Notes under the pieces: generated by a model
What the model was told of the DNA's origin: nothing
Database searches by the model: none
Seen by the model: only the letters and a program-made list of their open reading frames with translations
Position numbers and translations under genes: made by a program
Source of the DNA: Nitrosomonas mobilis
GTDB taxonomy: Bacteria; Pseudomonadota; Gammaproteobacteria; Burkholderiales; Nitrosomonadaceae
Assembly (NCBI RefSeq): GCF_900103035.1
Contig: NZ_FMWO01000049.1
Coordinates: 61,387 to 125,386, forward strand
Reading direction: 5' to 3'
Length of the DNA: 64,000 nt
In this document: positions 7,963 to 16,377 of the stretch, piece after piece
Layout of the letters: each line of letters opens with the position of its first letter
How positions within the stretch are numbered: position 1 is the stretch's first letter

Positions 7963-10284
7963 TCAACTAGTCTTATCTTTGAGTTTCAGCCCGATCAGGG
8001 TAATGATCAGAAATACGACGGCCAGTCCTGCGATGGCAGCCAATCCTTCCGGCATCGTATTATTGATCGGCAGGATTAATTCACCGGTGAAATCATTTTT
8101 TACTGTTTTCACTTCGTCGGATAAAGTTGATTTCATGGCTTCAAATCCCCAATATGAAATCATGGTTGTTTTTGCAATCCAGAGCGCAGCTCCTTCCAGC
8201 TTGACCACCGCGCCTGCCAAGATGATTTGCGGGACCAGCAGCATGGGTATCATGGTCATGGCTTTGTCATTTGAGCTGACAAATGCACTGACCGATAATC
8301 CCATCGTGGTGGCAGCCACGCCTGTGGCGAACAGCACCATAAAACGCGAGACCAAATCACCTGGTATGGAAATGAAAATTTCCAGTACGCCAAGCAGTAA
8401 CAGACATTGCACAAAACATATTACGGTCAGCGGGATGATCTTACTCATGATATAGGGCGCGATACCCAGGTTGACCGAACGTTCGCGCAAATAAATCGGT
8501 AACTCCTTGACCAGTTCCCTGACTGAGTTGATACAGCCAAACCAGATGACGGACAGCGACAAAATAAAGACAATCTGACTTTCCGTCATGGCGCGTACCG
8601 CAAGCTTTTCATCGAGCTGGAACACCAAGCCAACCACCAATGCGATGATGGGCGCCTGCAGAATCAAGAATAGCATATTACGTTTATCCGACATCAGCAG
8701 CTCGAAATAGCGCTTCATCAATGTCGATGTCTGGCGTAATCCAGCAGTTTTTTGGCCGGGCGCCGATGCCTGCCGCGTTGACTGCTTGCCGGCATATTCC
8801 CTGGTGTCCGGCGTTTTGCGGTTTTCGACATAAAGCTGATAAAAACTGGACGCTTGATATTTTTCTGCCCAGAAGCTTGCCGGCTTGCTTTCCAGTGTTT
8901 CATAAATATCCGACAGGCGCTGGATTCCGAAATAACCGCAGACAGCTTGTGGCGGTCCATAAAATACCAACCGTCCTTGGTGGAGCAATACTACGAGATG
9001 GCAGGTTTCGATATTTTCCAGCGTATGGGTGATACAAATGACAGTTTTTTGGTCATCCGCCAGGCTGCGAAAAAGTTCCATCATTTTTTTGTCGGTGCCG
9101 GCATCCAGGCCGCTGGTCACCTCGTCCAGAAAAAGCACATTGGGATTGGCCACTAGTTCTACAGCCAGGCTGACACGTTTCAGTTGTCCGCCGCTCAAAG
9201 GGGCGGGGGTATTTACCAGCAGGTCGGCTTTTTCAGCGAGTCCTACCTTGCCCAGAACTTGTGTGGCATTGCTGTCCATCTCGGAATCGGAGGTATCGGG
9301 TGGTAAACGGAGCTTGGCAGTATATTTCAGTGCGTGCTGCATGACGATATTGCGATGCACGATGTCCTGCTGTGGTACATAGCCAATAGCAGCCCGGAAC
9401 AGGTCGAATGCCTCATACAGATCGGTGCTGTTATACAGGATTCTCCCGCTCGTTGCCGGCCGGCGCCCATTGAGCGCGTCCAGTAATGTCGATTTTCCGG
9501 AGCCGCTGGTGCCAAAAACACCAATGAATTCTCCAGGTTCGATCGTAAAGCTAATGTCCTGTAAAAGATATTTGTCGCCTTTGGTATTGATGTCTTTGAC
9601 GATCTTGGAAAGTTTCTGAACCTCAATCCGCACTTGTCCGGTATCTTTGGATGCTTCAAACCGATCACCGGTAAACAGATATTCGAATGCAGCAATGGCC
9701 ACATAATCGTGCGGCTCAAGTTTCTGTTTGCCTTCTATGCGTTGTGCATTAATGAAAGTACCATTGGTGCTGCTGCAGTCTTCCAGAACCCAGCCAGATG
9801 GTTCCTTGATCAGTTTTGCATGCACACGTGAGACCAGAGGAGAGGGAATTTCTATATCGCACTGTGGAGAGCGCCCAATGGTCACTAGCGATTTACCCTT
9901 GAGATCGAAACCGGTGTTTCGCTTGTCAAATTCCTGATTTTTAATAATTCGGGAAGCATCGATTGAGATTTGATACGGAGTGGTACCCAATACGATCCAG
10001 TCACCATTTTGAATACAAGCCGGATTTTCAACCACAGTGCCATTCAGGGCGACCACCGCTTCGCCAATTGGCTCGATAAATACGTCAAATAAATCTGAAA
10101 CAAATATTCGCGCGTGCTGAGCGGAGATCCCGGGATCATTGATTATGAAGTCGCTCCCTTCATCACTTCCAACAATACATGTTGATACTAGTCGACAGGT
10201 TATCGTTTGCCGGGTTTTTGGCAACGAAATCTTCAGCTCAAAAAACTGTTCCGTATCATCAATTGTGCGTGTTTGCGTATCCAT
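7963..10284 (-). CDS. FHA-FHA-ABC ATPase-ABC2 permease fusion (half-transporter)
   Basis: The protein has 773 residues. There are two forkhead-associated domains. The second (about 134-200) has the full phosphothreonine-binding set GRS (137-139), SRVHA (152-156) and TNGT (173-176). The first (about 34-100) is more degenerate. An ABC ATPase domain follows, with Walker A GTSGSGKST (258-266), signature LSGGQ (363-367) and Walker B VLFLDE (383-388). A C-terminal ABC-2 permease with about six spans occupies roughly 530-770. This is the ABCG-like order with FHA domains in front, as in the mycobacterial Rv1747 exporter, which is known to be controlled by a Ser/Thr kinase. It is followed 4 bp later by the kinase gene. 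The substrate is unknown; lipid or glycolipid export is a guess by analogy. Confidence 0.93.
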   Translation of the reverse strand: MDTQTRTIDDTEQFFELKISLPKTRQTITCRLVSTCIVGSDEGSDFIINDPGISAQHARIFVSDLFDVFIEPIGEAVVALNGTVVENPACIQNGDWIVLGTTPYQISIDASRIIKNQEFDKRNTGFDLKGKSLVTIGRSPQCDIEIPSPLVSRVHAKLIKEPSGWVLEDCSSTNGTFINAQRIEGKQKLEPHDYVAIAAFEYLFTGDRFEASKDTGQVRIEVQKLSKIVKDINTKGDKYLLQDISFTIEPGEFIGVFGTSGSGKSTLLDALNGRRPATSGRILYNSTDLYEAFDLFRAAIGYVPQQDIVHRNIVMQHALKYTAKLRLPPDTSDSEMDSNATQVLGKVGLAEKADLLVNTPAPLSGGQLKRVSLAVELVANPNVLFLDEVTSGLDAGTDKKMMELFRSLADDQKTVICITHTLENIETCHLVVLLHQGRLVFYGPPQAVCGYFGIQRLSDIYETLESKPASFWAEKYQASSFYQLYVENRKTPDTREYAGKQSTRQASAPGQKTAGLRQTSTLMKRYFELLMSDKRNMLFLILQAPIIALVVGLVFQLDEKLAVRAMTESQIVFILSLSVIWFGCINSVRELVKELPIYLRERSVNLGIAPYIMSKIIPLTVICFVQCLLLLGVLEIFISIPGDLVSRFMVLFATGVAATTMGLSVSAFVSSNDKAMTMIPMLLVPQIILAGAVVKLEGAALWIAKTTMISYWGFEAMKSTLSDEVKTVKNDFTGELILPINNTMPEGLAAIAGLAVVFLIITLIGLKLKDKTS

Positions 10285-10419
10285 TCGATTGGTTTATTGG
10301 TTTTTATTGAAAAAAGCAACAGATGATTTATCCAGATAAGTCATTATAATATAAAGACAAATCTAAATAGAAGTTTATCCGTTCTTTTTGTTCCTGATTT
10401 TTCAGCTATTATTTCGAAC

Positions 10420-10944
10420 TTAAACGGGCAATCGTACCCCTGTAAGCTTCCACGAAAACAGTCCTTCCCGGCTGAAAATGAGTGTGACAGGTGATTCTTT
10501 CGACGCTTTTCGGGTAATGGTTACAACAAAACTTCCAAAGCTTTCATAACCCATCGATGTCGCAAAATCTGCTGCGGATGATTTGTTGTTTTTACCATTT
10601 CCATTCAACTGCAGCACAGCACCTTGCAACATCATCGACAGACCTTCCGGGGTAATCAGTTTATCGATCACTGGCTCAATGAAAGCGTCGGCCAGGGCTG
10701 CTCCCAGTACGGCAAAAGGATCACCACTGCTTTTATCCGGTTTGTTTGGAGATAGTGTTGAATTCACGCTGACCTTCAAACTTTCCTTCAATGCCGGATA
10801 ATCAACATATCTGGATAGCATGGCTGCATTTTTGGATTCAGCAGCGGTTCTCATATTGTCAACAACGCGGTGTGGTGTGAAATAAAACCAAACGCTGAGC
10901 ATGACAAAAATGCCTGCTACTATCAATCCCGTTTTGTTATTCAA
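10420..10944 (-). CDS. DUF2939-like membrane-anchored protein
   Basis: The 174-residue protein has one N-terminal hydrophobic segment (about 7-24, signal anchor) followed by a periplasmic domain. The start YFTPHRVVDNMRTAAESKN and the segment RYVDYPALKESLK resemble the DUF2939 family, whose function is unknown. The start is TTG at 10944, chosen because an AGGAG site lies about 8 nt upstream. It precedes the FHA-ABC gene by 135 bp on the same strand and is plausibly the leading part of the same cluster. A role in the envelope is likely from topology alone. Confidence 0.65.
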   Translation of the reverse strand: MNNKTGLIVAGIFVMLSVWFYFTPHRVVDNMRTAAESKNAAMLSRYVDYPALKESLKVSVNSTLSPNKPDKSSGDPFAVLGAALADAFIEPVIDKLITPEGLSMMLQGAVLQLNGNGKNNKSSAADFATSMGYESFGSFVVTITRKASKESPVTLIFSREGLFSWKLTGVRLPV

Positions 10945-10983
10945 CTCATTTCTCCTGATGGTAGGTAGCTGTTTAAAATGCCG

Positions 10984-11589
10984 TTATCTGGTGATTTCAA
11001 TCAGTTTGGCGGCCAGACCCGCACCAATGGATTGTTCAATCTCATTATTCACCACTTGCCCCTTGGTATGTAAATCAACAATGAAGGAAGATGATTCAAA
11101 TTTCTGACGATAGCAGGAGTAAACATACAAATCGGCTTCCATCTCGGCTGGTATCTGATTTTTAACTTGACTTGGCGAGACTGCCTGCCGATTTCTAATG
11201 TTCCCAAAAACAGCTGCATCCACATTTCGCTTGCATGAGTCGATCAGAATCACTTTTACCTTTTTTTTCGACAGTATTGAAGGATTGCTGTGTTCCAGAA
11301 GAACGGTCGCCTGTCTGCCAGCATCCAGCCAGATATCTGCAAATGACATCGCCATTTCAGAATCAGTCAGAATGGCAACATGATTCGCATTTACAAGCTG
11401 GGCACGCATTCGCTGCATATCCCCTGGACCCATTATCACATTAGCAATTTTCCCCGCCTTGGTATGATCGTTATACAGCCCATAACCTGAACGTGTTGCG
11501 GTCGAAATTAACATTCCACCAATACAGCCGGAAAGCATCACTACTATCAGGGCGAGGACAGCAAGTTTGATGAATTTATTGTCCATCAT
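10984..11589 (-). CDS. Lipoprotein of unknown function
   Basis: The start is taken at the double ATG (11589 or 11586), giving about 201 residues. A lipoprotein signal follows (FIKLAVLALIVVMLSGC; the lipobox is LSGC). The open frame extends upstream to 11718, but that extension translates to a piece of a dehydrogenase pseudogene and is not part of this protein. The mature domain contains HVAILTDSEMAMSFADIW and VKVILIDSCKRNVDAAVFG; I do not recognise the family. No catalytic motif stands out. It lies 39 bp upstream of the DUF2939-like gene on the same strand and probably belongs to the signalling block. Confidence 0.65.
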   Translation of the reverse strand: MMDNKFIKLAVLALIVVMLSGCIGGMLISTATRSGYGLYNDHTKAGKIANVIMGPGDMQRMRAQLVNANHVAILTDSEMAMSFADIWLDAGRQATVLLEHSNPSILSKKKVKVILIDSCKRNVDAAVFGNIRNRQAVSPSQVKNQIPAEMEADLYVYSCYRQKFESSSFIVDLHTKGQVVNNEIEQSIGAGLAAKLIEITR

Positions 11590-11597
11590 AAGGTTAA

Positions 11598-11621
11598 AAC
11601 CACCGGCTTTAGCCGGTGGTT
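11598..11621. repeat. Perfect 11-bp hairpin at a gene-remnant boundary
   Basis: AACCACCGGCT (11598-11608) and AGCCGGTGGTT (11611-11621) are perfect complements with a 2-nt loop. On the minus strand the stem is followed by TTTT (part of the stem end) and AACC. It sits exactly where the dehydrogenase similarity stops and the lipoprotein gene begins. It may be an old intrinsic terminator, or a REP/IS200-IS605-type end hairpin that marks the breakpoint. Either reading is inference. Confidence 0.6.
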
Positions 11622-11631
11622 GTTTAGTCAC

Positions 11632-11938
11632 CAGAATATCGACCGTGCCAAGAGTTCCAATTGTTTGCCGGAACATCGCTCGTACCTGATTTTCGCTGAA
11701 AACATCCGCTTGGACCACAATCGCATTCCCACCACCGGACAGGATCGTTGCGACTACCTTGTTGGCGATCTTAGCCGAGCCGATATAATTAACAGCGGTA
11801 TCCGCACCTCCCTGTGTGAGATTGATGGCAACGCTTTTACCGGATACCTGAATTGGGGCCTGTCACCAAGGATTTTTGCCCTTTCAACGTATTGCGGTGT
11901 GGGCAAGCGCGGCATGACGACCTCGGGTAGTGGTTCAT
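11632..11938 (-). pseudogene. Decayed SDR (glucose 1-dehydrogenase-like) gene, N-terminal half
   Basis: On the minus strand an ATG at 11938 has a good site (GGAG) in front but the frame breaks twice. One frame gives MPRLPTPQYVE, the next GQKSLVTGPNSGI (the NAD-binding Rossmann motif), and after a second shift an uninterrupted stretch reads GKSVAINL..GGADTAVNYIGSA...NAIVVQADV...VRAMFRQTIGTLGTVDILV. These in order are the first half of a classical SDR of the glucose 1-dehydrogenase type. The catalytic YxxxK half is missing and the match ends at the 11.6 kb hairpin. It is therefore a truncated, frameshifted relic. Its place upstream of pentose-phosphate genes may be coincidence or may reflect a former sugar-oxidation function. 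Confidence 0.8.
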
Positions 11939-11969
11939 TTGTGCTCCTATTGGGTTAATGGAAGTGAAC

Positions 11970-13046
11970 TCAAGTGAGTGCGGTACATTTTGACGTGATA
12001 CAGGCCATCAAGCTGTTCCAGGATTTTGCAAAAGACTGCTCGCCTTCTTGCTGAAGCTGTGCGGCAAGTGCGGTAGGGTTCACACCGGCCTGCATAAATT
12101 CAGCCAGCAGGGTTTCGGCATTGCCACCATCCAGCGGCAGAGCGTGCTTAACGGCACCGTGATCGGCGAAAGCCAGCAGAGTTTTCTCGGGTATGGTGTT
12201 AATGGTATTGGGTGCGGCGAGTGCTTCAAGGTAAAGCGTGTCCGGTGCGCCGGGGTCTTTGGTGCCGGTGCTGGCCCACAGCAAGCGTTGCGGTGTTGCG
12301 CCAGCATCAGCGAGTTGTCGCCAGCGTGGCGTTGCCAGCAACTCACAATAAGCTTTATAGGTACGCATGCCGATGGCGATACCGAGACGGTTACGCAGGG
12401 TTTCGGGTACTTTGCCTTGAACGGAGACATCCCATCGGCTGATAAAAAGGGAGGCTACACTGGTGACTTTGGGATCAAGTCCGGCAGCGAGGCGTCGTTC
12501 TATACCGCGCAGATAAGCCTCAGCTGCGGCAACATAGTGCTCACGGGAGAACAGCAACGTTACATTTACCGGTATACCAGCAAAAATACTTGCTTCGATT
12601 GCGGCAATACCCGCTGCGTTGCCTGGAATCTTGATGAAAAGATTAGGACGCTGCGCCTGGGCATACAATTGCTCGGCTGCCTGAATTGTGCCCGCCGTAT
12701 CATGTGCGAGTAACGGCGATACTTCCAGTGATACCCAGCCGTCAATACCGTTGGTAGCGTCATGAACCGGGCGTAGCAGATCGGCAGCCTGAGTCAAGTC
12801 TTCCAGTGCCAGTTCGAAAAAAAGCGCTTCTCCGGATTTACCTGCTGCTGCCTTCTTGCGAATGCCTGCATCGTAAAAATCGCTATTGCGGATCGCATGA
12901 TCAAAAATGCTGGGGTTGGAGGTGAGTCCTGTCACGGTGAATTCTTTGATATAGCGCGCCAGTGTGCCGCTTGTCAGCAATTCTCGAGTGATATTGTCGA
13001 GCCATAGGCTTTGGCCAAGTGCATGCAGTTGTTGGGTGGGGTTCAT
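11970..13046 (-). CDS. tal: Transaldolase
   Basis: The protein has 358 residues. The N-terminus LGQSLWLDNITRELL and the segment VTGLTSNPSIFDHAI are typical of the longer transaldolase class found in cyanobacteria and betaproteobacteria. The Schiff-base lysine is K139 in NLFIKIPGN. The enzyme transfers a dihydroxyacetone unit between sedoheptulose-7-phosphate and glyceraldehyde-3-phosphate in the non-oxidative pentose-phosphate pathway. It is the first intact gene downstream of zwf and gnd on the same strand (80 bp after zwf), so all three appear to be one operon. The C-terminus is of normal length. Confidence 0.93.
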   Translation of the reverse strand: MNPTQQLHALGQSLWLDNITRELLTSGTLARYIKEFTVTGLTSNPSIFDHAIRNSDFYDAGIRKKAAAGKSGEALFFELALEDLTQAADLLRPVHDATNGIDGWVSLEVSPLLAHDTAGTIQAAEQLYAQAQRPNLFIKIPGNAAGIAAIEASIFAGIPVNVTLLFSREHYVAAAEAYLRGIERRLAAGLDPKVTSVASLFISRWDVSVQGKVPETLRNRLGIAIGMRTYKAYCELLATPRWRQLADAGATPQRLLWASTGTKDPGAPDTLYLEALAAPNTINTIPEKTLLAFADHGAVKHALPLDGGNAETLLAEFMQAGVNPTALAAQLQQEGEQSFAKSWNSLMACITSKCTALT

Positions 13047-13126
13047 GATAGCTCCTGTTAAATATAAAATTTTTACTTACGCATATCGCCCGTAATGGCG
13101 CAATAAGATATTCCAGCCTGATACCG

Positions 13127-14530
13127 TTATGCCCCCATACGTCCGGGGCTGGGGTTATGCCAGCTACCGTTGGGCGCAATCAGTGTGTCAGCCTCCTTAG
13201 GTCCCCAACTGTAGGGCTGGTAGAGGTGAACCGGGCTATGTGATGACAGGACCGGGTCAATTACTGCCCAGGCCGCTTCAACCGCATCTTCGCGGGCAAA
13301 AAGTGCATTATTGCCTGCCATGGCATCGCTCAACAGACGTTCATAAGGGGTTTCGCTTTCCTGGCGGATGATGCGTTCACCCCCCAGGTAAAGTTCGTGT
13401 TGATCACCAACAAATTCCTTGCCTTCACGCTTGACGCGCGCGGCAAGTGCAATAGCAGAATTAGGAGAAAGCCAGAATCGCAGATAGTTTGCACGCCCAT
13501 CCGTTGGTTGTGAATCGGCGAATAACTTTGAGGGTGGCGGCTTGAGTTGAATTAGAACCTCGGCAACTGATTCACGCATGAACTTGCCGGACCGTAAATA
13601 CCAGGGTACACCAGCCCAGCGCCACGAATCGATGAACAGCCGCAAGGCGCAGAAAGTTTCCACGTCGGAATCGGCGGCTACTCCCTGCTCTTCGCGATAG
13701 CCAATGTATTGGCCACGTACGAGATCATCTGGTTTCAGTGCGCACATGGCGCGAAATACTTCTGTTTTCTGGATATGCACGGCAGAATAGCCCCGATAAG
13801 CGGGCGGCTCCATTGCCAGTAACGCAATAATTTGAAATAGATGATTCTGGATCACGTCACGCAGGCACCCAGTGGTTTCATAAAAAGCACCACGTTCCTT
13901 GACGCCAAAATCCTCAGATAGAGTGATCTGTACGCTGTCGATGTGGTTACGGTTCCAGATTGGTTCCAGAAAGGAATTGGCAAAGCGGAAATAGAGAATA
14001 TTCATAATCGCTTCTTTTCCCAGATAATGATCGATGCGAAAAATCGACTCCTCCGGGAACGCTGATCTCAGTGAACGATTGAGTTCATGCGCCGTAACCA
14101 AGTCACGGCCGAATGGTTTTTCGACGATGACGCGTGCATTCTGGGTGCAACCGGAGTTTGCCAGTGCCTGTACGACAGTCTCGAACATGCCGGGATGAAT
14201 CGCGAGGTAGTGCAGCGGGTGCGTGGCACCGTTAAGCGCCAGTTTCAGCTGCTCAAACGTGGCCGCATCCTGATAGTCACCATCGACATACTGTAATTGG
14301 GCGGCCAGTTTGGCAAATGCGGTTTCATCGACCCCGCCATGCTGTTCCAGACTGTTGCGCGCATGTTCACGCAGTTGATCCAGTGTCCAGCCTGAGCGTG
14401 CCACACCAATGATCGGCACATTAAAATCATTGCGTCGAATCATGGCCTGCAACGCAGGGAATATTTTTTTGTAGGCCAGATCGCCGGTTGCGCCGAAGAA
14501 AACAAATGCGTCGGAATGAGGTGTATTCAT
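13127..14530 (-). CDS. zwf: Glucose-6-phosphate 1-dehydrogenase
   Basis: The protein has 467 residues, about the usual bacterial length. The NADP-binding GATGDLA is at 13-19, EKPFG at 137-141, and the active-site RIDHYLGKE at 165-173, which includes the catalytic histidine. The enzyme oxidises glucose-6-phosphate to 6-phosphogluconolactone and is the entry to the oxidative pentose-phosphate pathway. The gene is 18 bp downstream of gnd and 80 bp upstream of tal. No 6-phosphogluconolactonase gene (pgl) is seen in this window; hydrolysis could be spontaneous or encoded elsewhere. Confidence 0.95.
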   Translation of the reverse strand: MNTPHSDAFVFFGATGDLAYKKIFPALQAMIRRNDFNVPIIGVARSGWTLDQLREHARNSLEQHGGVDETAFAKLAAQLQYVDGDYQDAATFEQLKLALNGATHPLHYLAIHPGMFETVVQALANSGCTQNARVIVEKPFGRDLVTAHELNRSLRSAFPEESIFRIDHYLGKEAIMNILYFRFANSFLEPIWNRNHIDSVQITLSEDFGVKERGAFYETTGCLRDVIQNHLFQIIALLAMEPPAYRGYSAVHIQKTEVFRAMCALKPDDLVRGQYIGYREEQGVAADSDVETFCALRLFIDSWRWAGVPWYLRSGKFMRESVAEVLIQLKPPPSKLFADSQPTDGRANYLRFWLSPNSAIALAARVKREGKEFVGDQHELYLGGERIIRQESETPYERLLSDAMAGNNALFAREDAVEAAWAVIDPVLSSHSPVHLYQPYSWGPKEADTLIAPNGSWHNPSPGRMGA

Positions 14531-14548
14531 GGAATATTCTCGTCTCTG

Positions 14549-15568
14549 CTATTGCTTAATCGGTTTTTCCATATGGCCGCCGAACTCATGGCGCATGGCA
14601 GACAATATCTTATTGGCGAAATCTGCATCACCACGCGAGCTGAAGCGCTCATAAAGTGCGGCACTCAAAACCGGTACGGGCACGGCCTGGTCAATAGCTG
14701 CCTCAAGTGTCCAGCGTCCTTCTCCTGAATCAGACACGCGACCGGAGAAATCCTTTAAATCAGGATCAGACAGCATGGCCCTCGCGGTGAGGTCCAGCAG
14801 CCATGAACGAATCACGCTACCTCGGCGCCAGACTTCAGCTATTTCTGCCAAATTCAGGTCATACTGGTAATATTCCGGGTTGCGAAGCGGAGTGGTTTCG
14901 GCGTCGATATCATGGGCGCGCTTGCCGATGTTTGCATGATGTAGAATATTCATGCCTTCGGCATAGGCGGCCATGACGCCATATTCAATGCCGTTGTGCA
15001 CCATCTTGACAAAATGACCCGCACCATGCTGTCCGCAATAGAGATAGCCTTGTTCAGCCGTGCTGGCGCCTAATTGCCGGCCTGGCGTGGGCGAAGCTGC
15101 ATCGATTCCAGGTGCAAGTGCTTCGAAGATTGGCGTGAGTTGTTGTGCTATTGTCTGATCACCGCCGATCATCAGGCAATAGCCGTTCTGCAAACCGGTA
15201 ATGCCGCCGCTTGTGCCAATATCCAGATAATGAATGCCATGCTGTTTCAATTCGTGACTACGCCGGATGTCATCGTGATAATGCGAATTGCCGCCATCGA
15301 TGACAATATCGCCTTCGTCGAGAAGGGGAGTAAGTTCAGTCAGGAATTGATCCACTCGCGCTGCGGGAATCATCAGCCAGATTGAACGCGGCTTAGCCAG
15401 TCGGGCGACCAGATCTTCCGGTGATGCCGCGCCAATTACGCCGGGAGCGGTGAGTTTTTTGACGGCATCGGTATTGGCATCGTACACCACACACTCGTGG
15501 CCTTTCTGCGTTAATCGTTGCACCATATTGGCGCCCATACGCCCTAAACCTACCATTGCGATTTGCAT
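14549..15568 (-). CDS. gnd: 6-phosphogluconate dehydrogenase, decarboxylating (short form)
   Basis: The protein has 339 residues. The N-terminal Rossmann motif GLGRMGANM is at 7-15, followed by the substrate motif GGNSHYHDD and the catalytic lysine-containing KMVHNGIEYG. This is the shorter dehydrogenase class (YqeC/GndA-like), which lacks the long C-terminal extension of the 470-residue enzymes. It converts 6-phosphogluconate to ribulose-5-phosphate with release of CO2. The start has an AAGGA site. It is co-directional with zwf, 18 bp apart. Confidence 0.93.
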   Translation of the reverse strand: MQIAMVGLGRMGANMVQRLTQKGHECVVYDANTDAVKKLTAPGVIGAASPEDLVARLAKPRSIWLMIPAARVDQFLTELTPLLDEGDIVIDGGNSHYHDDIRRSHELKQHGIHYLDIGTSGGITGLQNGYCLMIGGDQTIAQQLTPIFEALAPGIDAASPTPGRQLGASTAEQGYLYCGQHGAGHFVKMVHNGIEYGVMAAYAEGMNILHHANIGKRAHDIDAETTPLRNPEYYQYDLNLAEIAEVWRRGSVIRSWLLDLTARAMLSDPDLKDFSGRVSDSGEGRWTLEAAIDQAVPVPVLSAALYERFSSRGDADFANKILSAMRHEFGGHMEKPIKQ

Positions 15569-15646
15569 AAATATCCTTGTTTTAATTGAAATGACAATTG
15601 AAAAAATTTTTTCCTGCCATATTGCCCTGGGTTGTTTAACATTTTG

Positions 15647-16297
15647 TCAGGTTTCCCAAAGGCGAAAGCCCCCCGTGAATGCATTGGTATTGTCACCTCT
15701 CCGGCAGCCAGCTGGTAGTCTTTTCAGATTCCTGATATTGCCGCCCCCAAGCACGGTCTCATCGGGCAGAAGAGCTGCGGTTAATCGCTCGATTACATCG
15801 GCAACCTGTTTGCGCCATTTCTTTTTACCCATACGCTCCAGCGCATGGGTGCCTACATAATCCTCGAATGTACCCTTCTTGTAAGGCAAATGGGCCAACT
15901 CCATCGGTACGATGACACCGTCCATAATCAAAGCAGAGCCAAGCCCAGTGCCCAGTCCAAGAAATAGCATCTTGCTACCGTGAAAACTGCCTAATGCCTG
16001 CATGGCTGCATCATTGATAATCTTGACTGGTCGTTTGAGTGCGCGCTCAAAGTCGAACGATACCCAACCGGTTGCCAGGTTGTGGGGTTCCGCTAGTGGC
16101 TGATTGTGTCGCACCTGGCCGGGATAGCCGATGGATATGACATCATATTGCCAGTCGTTAGTGAGCTTTTTCACGCGTGTGACCATCTGCCTGGGTGTTA
16201 ATGTTGGCCCGGAAGAAAACTCACGATGAGCCGTTTGTTCACTCACGAGAACTTTGACGTGGGTTCCACCGATATCAATGACGAGAGTACGCATCAT
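15647..16297 (-). CDS. ROK-family sugar kinase (glucokinase or polyphosphate-glucokinase-like)
   Basis: The protein has 216 residues. It opens with the ATP-binding DIGGTHVK (residues 7-14), and contains a second phosphate-binding segment GLGTGLGSALIMDG and the active-site region INDAAMQALG. This order matches the ROK/PPGK family that phosphorylates glucose with ATP or polyphosphate. The typical ROK CxCGxxGC zinc motif is not visible, as in polyphosphate glucokinases. It is slightly short and ends in a non-conserved tail. The start could be 16297 or 16294 (two ATGs). The position between the glucan hydrolases and zwf fits a role in feeding freed glucose into glucose-6-phosphate. Confidence 0.8.
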   Translation of the reverse strand: MMRTLVIDIGGTHVKVLVSEQTAHREFSSGPTLTPRQMVTRVKKLTNDWQYDVISIGYPGQVRHNQPLAEPHNLATGWVSFDFERALKRPVKIINDAAMQALGSFHGSKMLFLGLGTGLGSALIMDGVIVPMELAHLPYKKGTFEDYVGTHALERMGKKKWRKQVADVIERLTAALLPDETVLGGGNIRNLKRLPAGCRRGDNTNAFTGGFRLWET

Positions 16298-16377
16298 GTC
16301 AGCCAGTCATTCTTAGGAGCTGTAATAAGTTACCCGCATGCAGCCATCGATTACCTCGGCAGATTGCGTTTTCTAAA

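Noticed and set aside
7826..8455. 209-codon plus-strand frame overlapping the FHA-ABC permease and kinase
   Set aside because: It overlaps the permease end and kinase start; the serine/proline-rich product has no similarity.
2849..11589. Type VI secretion threonine-phosphorylation locus
   Set aside because: Kinase, PP2C and FHA proteins recall it, but no tss, hcp, vgrG or clpV gene occurs in the window.
12048..12713. 221-codon plus-strand frame opposite transaldolase
   Set aside because: Cysteine- and glycine-rich composition of a codon-shadow; transaldolase motifs are complete on the minus strand.
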